Positions 62,120 through 64,000 of a DNA stretch of 64,000 nt are shown in pieces. Position 1 is the stretch's first letter, and the number at the start of each line of letters is the position of its first letter. The translations under genes and the position numbers were made by a program. The notes beneath the pieces were generated by a model. That model made no database searches. It was given only the letters and a program-made list of their open reading frames with translations, and was not told the DNA's origin. Source of the stretch: Halorubrum aethiopicum. Its GTDB lineage: Archaea; Halobacteriota; Halobacteria; Halobacteriales; Haloferacaceae. The stretch spans positions 434,001 through 498,000 of the forward strand of contig NZ_LOAJ01000001.1 in assembly GCF_001542905.1 (NCBI RefSeq). Reading direction: 5' to 3'.

Positions 62120-62343
62120 GCGGTCGGCGCGCGCCTCCGAGCGCCCGACGGGCGCGAGGAGCCCGCGCGAGGTCGCCGGCGCGACGCGCCGGCTGCCGGA
62201 GAATCTCCGATTCTCGCTGGAGGCGGCGGCCCGGAGCGGCGTGCCCGCGACGGTCCGCCCGCCGAGGCTGGGGAGGCGTGAGGTGCGGTCGTAGAGCCGT
62301 CCGCGGTCGGGACCTCGGCGGCCGTCACCGCGTCGGCAACGAC
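62120..62343 (+). repeat. Dispersed structured element, copy D (short form)
   Basis: It fills most of the 384-base gap between nadE and the Nudix gene. Plus-strand reading gives GCGGTCGGCGCGCGCCTC, hairpin 1 (62141-62146 with 62150-62155), a GC-rich central part with less clear pairing (about 62220-62262), the conserved box 62264-62289, and the end GTCACCGCGTCGGCAACGAC shared with copy A. It lacks the long arm of copies A and B. It is the most diverged copy but shares box, hairpin 1 and both ends. Confidence 0.72.
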
Positions 62344-62379
62344 GCCCGACCCGCTCGCCCGACCCACGACGACGATCCG

Positions 62380-63006
62380 CTACTCCAACATCCCGTCGTG
62401 TTCGGCCAACAGCAACCCCTCCAGCGTCGCGTCGTTCGTCGGCGTCTCGCGCGCGATCGCGAGCGCCTCGTCGATCGGCACGGTCCGCGGGACGAGGAAT
62501 TCATTGCTGTCGTGGTCGACGTCGACCGGCTCCAGTCCCTCCGCGAACACGTACCCCCGCCGGTGTCGCAACACGCCGGTCGAACACCACACCTCCTGGA
62601 GCAGCGTCGTCGACGAGGGGGAAAAGCCCGTCTCCTCGGCGAGCTCGCGGGCCCCCGCGGCGGTGTAGGACTCGCCGGGCTCGACGATCCCGGCCGGCAG
62701 CTCCAGCTGGGTGTTCCGCACCGTCGGGCGGTACTGCTCGACGAACAGGACCGCGTCGTCGGCGACCGCGACCACGACCGTCGCGGGCGGGAGCTCCGCC
62801 CAGTAGTAGTTCTTCTCCGTCCCGTCGGGCTGTTCGACCCGGTCGTATCCCCCGACGAACCAGCCGGGGTCGTACTCGACGGCGACCTCCCGGACCGGCC
62901 ACTCCGGCTCGCCCGGCAGCGAGTGGAGCCGCCCGTCGGAAAAGGCCGCCAGGTCGCGGAGGTCGCTCGCGGGGCGCTCGTCGTCCGCGGGAGCGTCGTC
63001 GCTCAT
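62380..63006 (-). CDS. Nudix hydrolase, ADP-ribose pyrophosphatase type
   Basis: A 208-residue protein. The Nudix box is GIVEPGESYTAAGARELAEE with TGF following, matching the GX5EX7REUXEEXGU pattern; PAGIVEPGE and the preceding VRNTQLELP are typical of ADP-ribose pyrophosphatases, which clear ADP-ribose or related nucleotide sugars. The N-terminal 30 residues are acidic and probably disordered. The ATG at 63006 overlaps the stop of the gene upstream by four bases. A longer in-frame extension is Arg-rich and is rejected. Confidence 0.88.
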   Translation of the reverse strand: MSDDAPADDERPASDLRDLAAFSDGRLHSLPGEPEWPVREVAVEYDPGWFVGGYDRVEQPDGTEKNYYWAELPPATVVVAVADDAVLFVEQYRPTVRNTQLELPAGIVEPGESYTAAGARELAEETGFSPSSTTLLQEVWCSTGVLRHRRGYVFAEGLEPVDVDHDSNEFLVPRTVPIDEALAIARETPTNDATLEGLLLAEHDGMLE

Positions 63007-63392
63007 GTCGGAGACTGCGTCACCTCGACGTAATACGTTTCGCCGTCGCGCTCGACGCGAACGCCGCCGTCGGTGCTCGCCGCCGGCGCGCGCCGAACGA
63101 GCGCGTCCACCTCGTCGAACGGGGTGTGGGTGAACCACTCCTTCATGCCGTACGGGCCCGTCAGGTACGGCTCCGAGCGGCCGTCGTCGCTCGCGATCGC
63201 ACCGGTCAAGAACGGGTAGCGCCGCTCGGAGAGGCCGGTGGCGTTCGCGGTCGGCTCGTCGGTCTCGATCGGCTCGGCGGTGAGGTAGTAGGGGTCGCCG
63301 CTCCCGAGGTAGCTCGGCAGCGCGCCCAGCGCCAGCAGCGCGAGCGCGACCACCGCGAGCGCGACGAGGAGGTTCCGCGTGACCGGGCGCAT
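63003..63392 (-). CDS. N-anchored membrane protein of unknown function
   Basis: A 129-residue protein with one hydrophobic helix at about 8-24 (LLVALAVVALALLALGAL) after the basic head MRPVTRN, so most of it lies outside. The outside domain has conserved-looking LSERRYPFLTGAIASDDGRS and GPYGMKEWFTHTPFDEVDAL patches. It overlaps the Nudix ATG (ATGA), so the two are translationally coupled. No recognised domain. Confidence 0.7.
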   Translation of the reverse strand: MRPVTRNLLVALAVVALALLALGALPSYLGSGDPYYLTAEPIETDEPTANATGLSERRYPFLTGAIASDDGRSEPYLTGPYGMKEWFTHTPFDEVDALVRRAPAASTDGGVRVERDGETYYVEVTQSPT

Positions 63393-63498
63393 ACGCGAGC
63401 TAGGAGGCGGCGTCGAATACGGGTTTCGGCCGCGGACGGGCGTGGTCGAACCCGCCACCGGCCGACGCGCTTTAGCGCTCGGCGACCCTCCCCCAGAC

Positions 63499-64000
63499 AT
63501 GGAGTTCCGGTTCGAGCTGGCCCTCTGTGCGGCCCTCGAGTCGTCCGACCGCGTGGTCGCCCGACAGCTCGGCGCGGGCGTGACGCGACCGGGCGCGCGG
63601 ATCGTCGACGTCTGCGTGCTGACGCCGGGGCCGGGTTTCGACGCGCGGACCGGCCTGACGCCCGACCGGATCCCGGACGCGGCGATCGAGGCGCGCGTCG
63701 GCCCCGGCGAGGCGGTCCCGATCGCCGACGCGTTCGACCTCCCGCCGGAGCGGGCGAACGCGGTCGCCGACGCCGCCGTCGAGGCCGGCTACCTCGAGCG
63801 CGAGCGCCGCGGCGGGCGGCCGGTCGTGCGCGCGACCGCCCGCTACCCCGACGACTGGGTCGGGTCGCTGACCGCGATCGAGAACAAGCCCGACCTCGGG
63901 ACGCCCGGCGACCTGGCGGCCCAGCTCCGGTACGACGCCGCGCTCGGGCTCTTCGATCGGGTCGTGCTCGCGACCGCCTCCTACGTCACCCGCGCGCACC
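63499..64000 (+). CDS. Conserved haloarchaeal protein (DUF5787-like), partial
   Basis: At least 167 residues, open at the right edge. The start is the ATG at 63499 (MEFRFELALCAALESSDRVV). The text has a winged-helix-like stretch (FDLPPERANAVADAAVEAGY then LERERRGGRP) and the restriction-fold-like VGSLTAIENKPDLGTPGDLA, where Glu and Lys could be PD-(D/E)xK nuclease residues. I recall it as DUF5787 in haloarchaea. A DNA-active enzyme is a possible but unproven reading. Confidence 0.65.
   Translation, partial: MEFRFELALCAALESSDRVVARQLGAGVTRPGARIVDVCVLTPGPGFDARTGLTPDRIPDAAIEARVGPGEAVPIADAFDLPPERANAVADAAVEAGYLERERRGGRPVVRATARYPDDWVGSLTAIENKPDLGTPGDLAAQLRYDAALGLFDRVVLATASYVTRAH

Noticed and set aside
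1-64000. tRNA or rRNA genes, transposases or integrases
   Set aside because: I looked for T-arm and anticodon-stem patterns, rRNA-like text and DDE or tyrosine recombinase motifs and saw none. A covariance search (tRNAscan-SE) would be the decisive test.

Overview
The window reads as the chromosome of an extreme halophilic archaeon (class Halobacteria). GC content is very high, the proteins are rich in Asp and Glu, and many promoters are leaderless with a TATA box about 27 bases before the start codon. Lipoproteins carry twin-arginine (Tat) signals with a lipobox. Marker genes agree: archaeal Sec61-beta, ribosomal protein L40e, CetZ tubulin, geranylgeranylglyceryl-phosphate synthase, a FolC-FolP fusion, Blh/lycopene cyclase and several very small zinc-finger proteins. 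A Halorubrum-like genome is my best guess, inferred from style rather than alignment. Most of the sequence is ordinary core chromosome. I see no rRNA, tRNA, CRISPR array, transposase or phage gene.

Layout. 1-14.5 kb is housekeeping: SCO-like lipoprotein (partial), Sec61-beta, thioredoxin, L40e, MATE exporter, histidine kinase, gamma-glutamylcyclotransferase, threonine deaminase, thioredoxin reductase, an RCK-DHH phosphoesterase, FolC-FolP, then GlmU-GlmS for UDP-GlcNAc supply. 14.5-22.4 kb looks like a regulated surface-polysaccharide module: a secreted glycosidase-like lipoprotein, a GAF histidine kinase, and an operon of receiver protein, HEAT-repeat membrane protein and processive GT2 glycosyltransferase whose C-terminus carries 15-residue repeats. 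22.6-25.2 kb has riboflavin synthase, GGGP synthase and CetZ. 25.2-35.0 kb is a type IV pilus-like secretion cluster (coiled-coil protein, secreted protein, PilB-type ATPase, TadC-type membrane protein, then four proteins with a pilin-like N-terminal hydrophobic segment, the last 1070 residues long). 35.1-40.8 kb mixes small conserved proteins, an SDR enzyme, a membrane-anchored DHH protein and an ABC-2 exporter. 41.1-45.4 kb is a thiamine-type ABC importer. 45.5-52.5 kb has hisA, hisB, a cysteine-cluster protein, the retinal/carotenoid pair blh-crtY, serB and a 2'-5' RNA ligase-like protein. 52.9-64 kb has a cytochrome P450, a soluble PAS transducer, UvrC, a fused siroheme decarboxylase-like protein, a TrpD2-like protein, NadE, a Nudix hydrolase and small conserved proteins.

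The most unusual signal is not a gene. Four intergenic copies of one structured element lie at about 18277-18601, 40917-41080 (reverse), 52588-52835 (reverse) and 62120-62343. They share an almost invariant box (GAGGCTGGGGAGGCGTGAGG followed by TGCGG). A short hairpin occupies the same place in every copy but with a different sequence and length in each, as expected for a conserved secondary structure. The two long copies add a further long-range stem whose arms differ but remain complementary.
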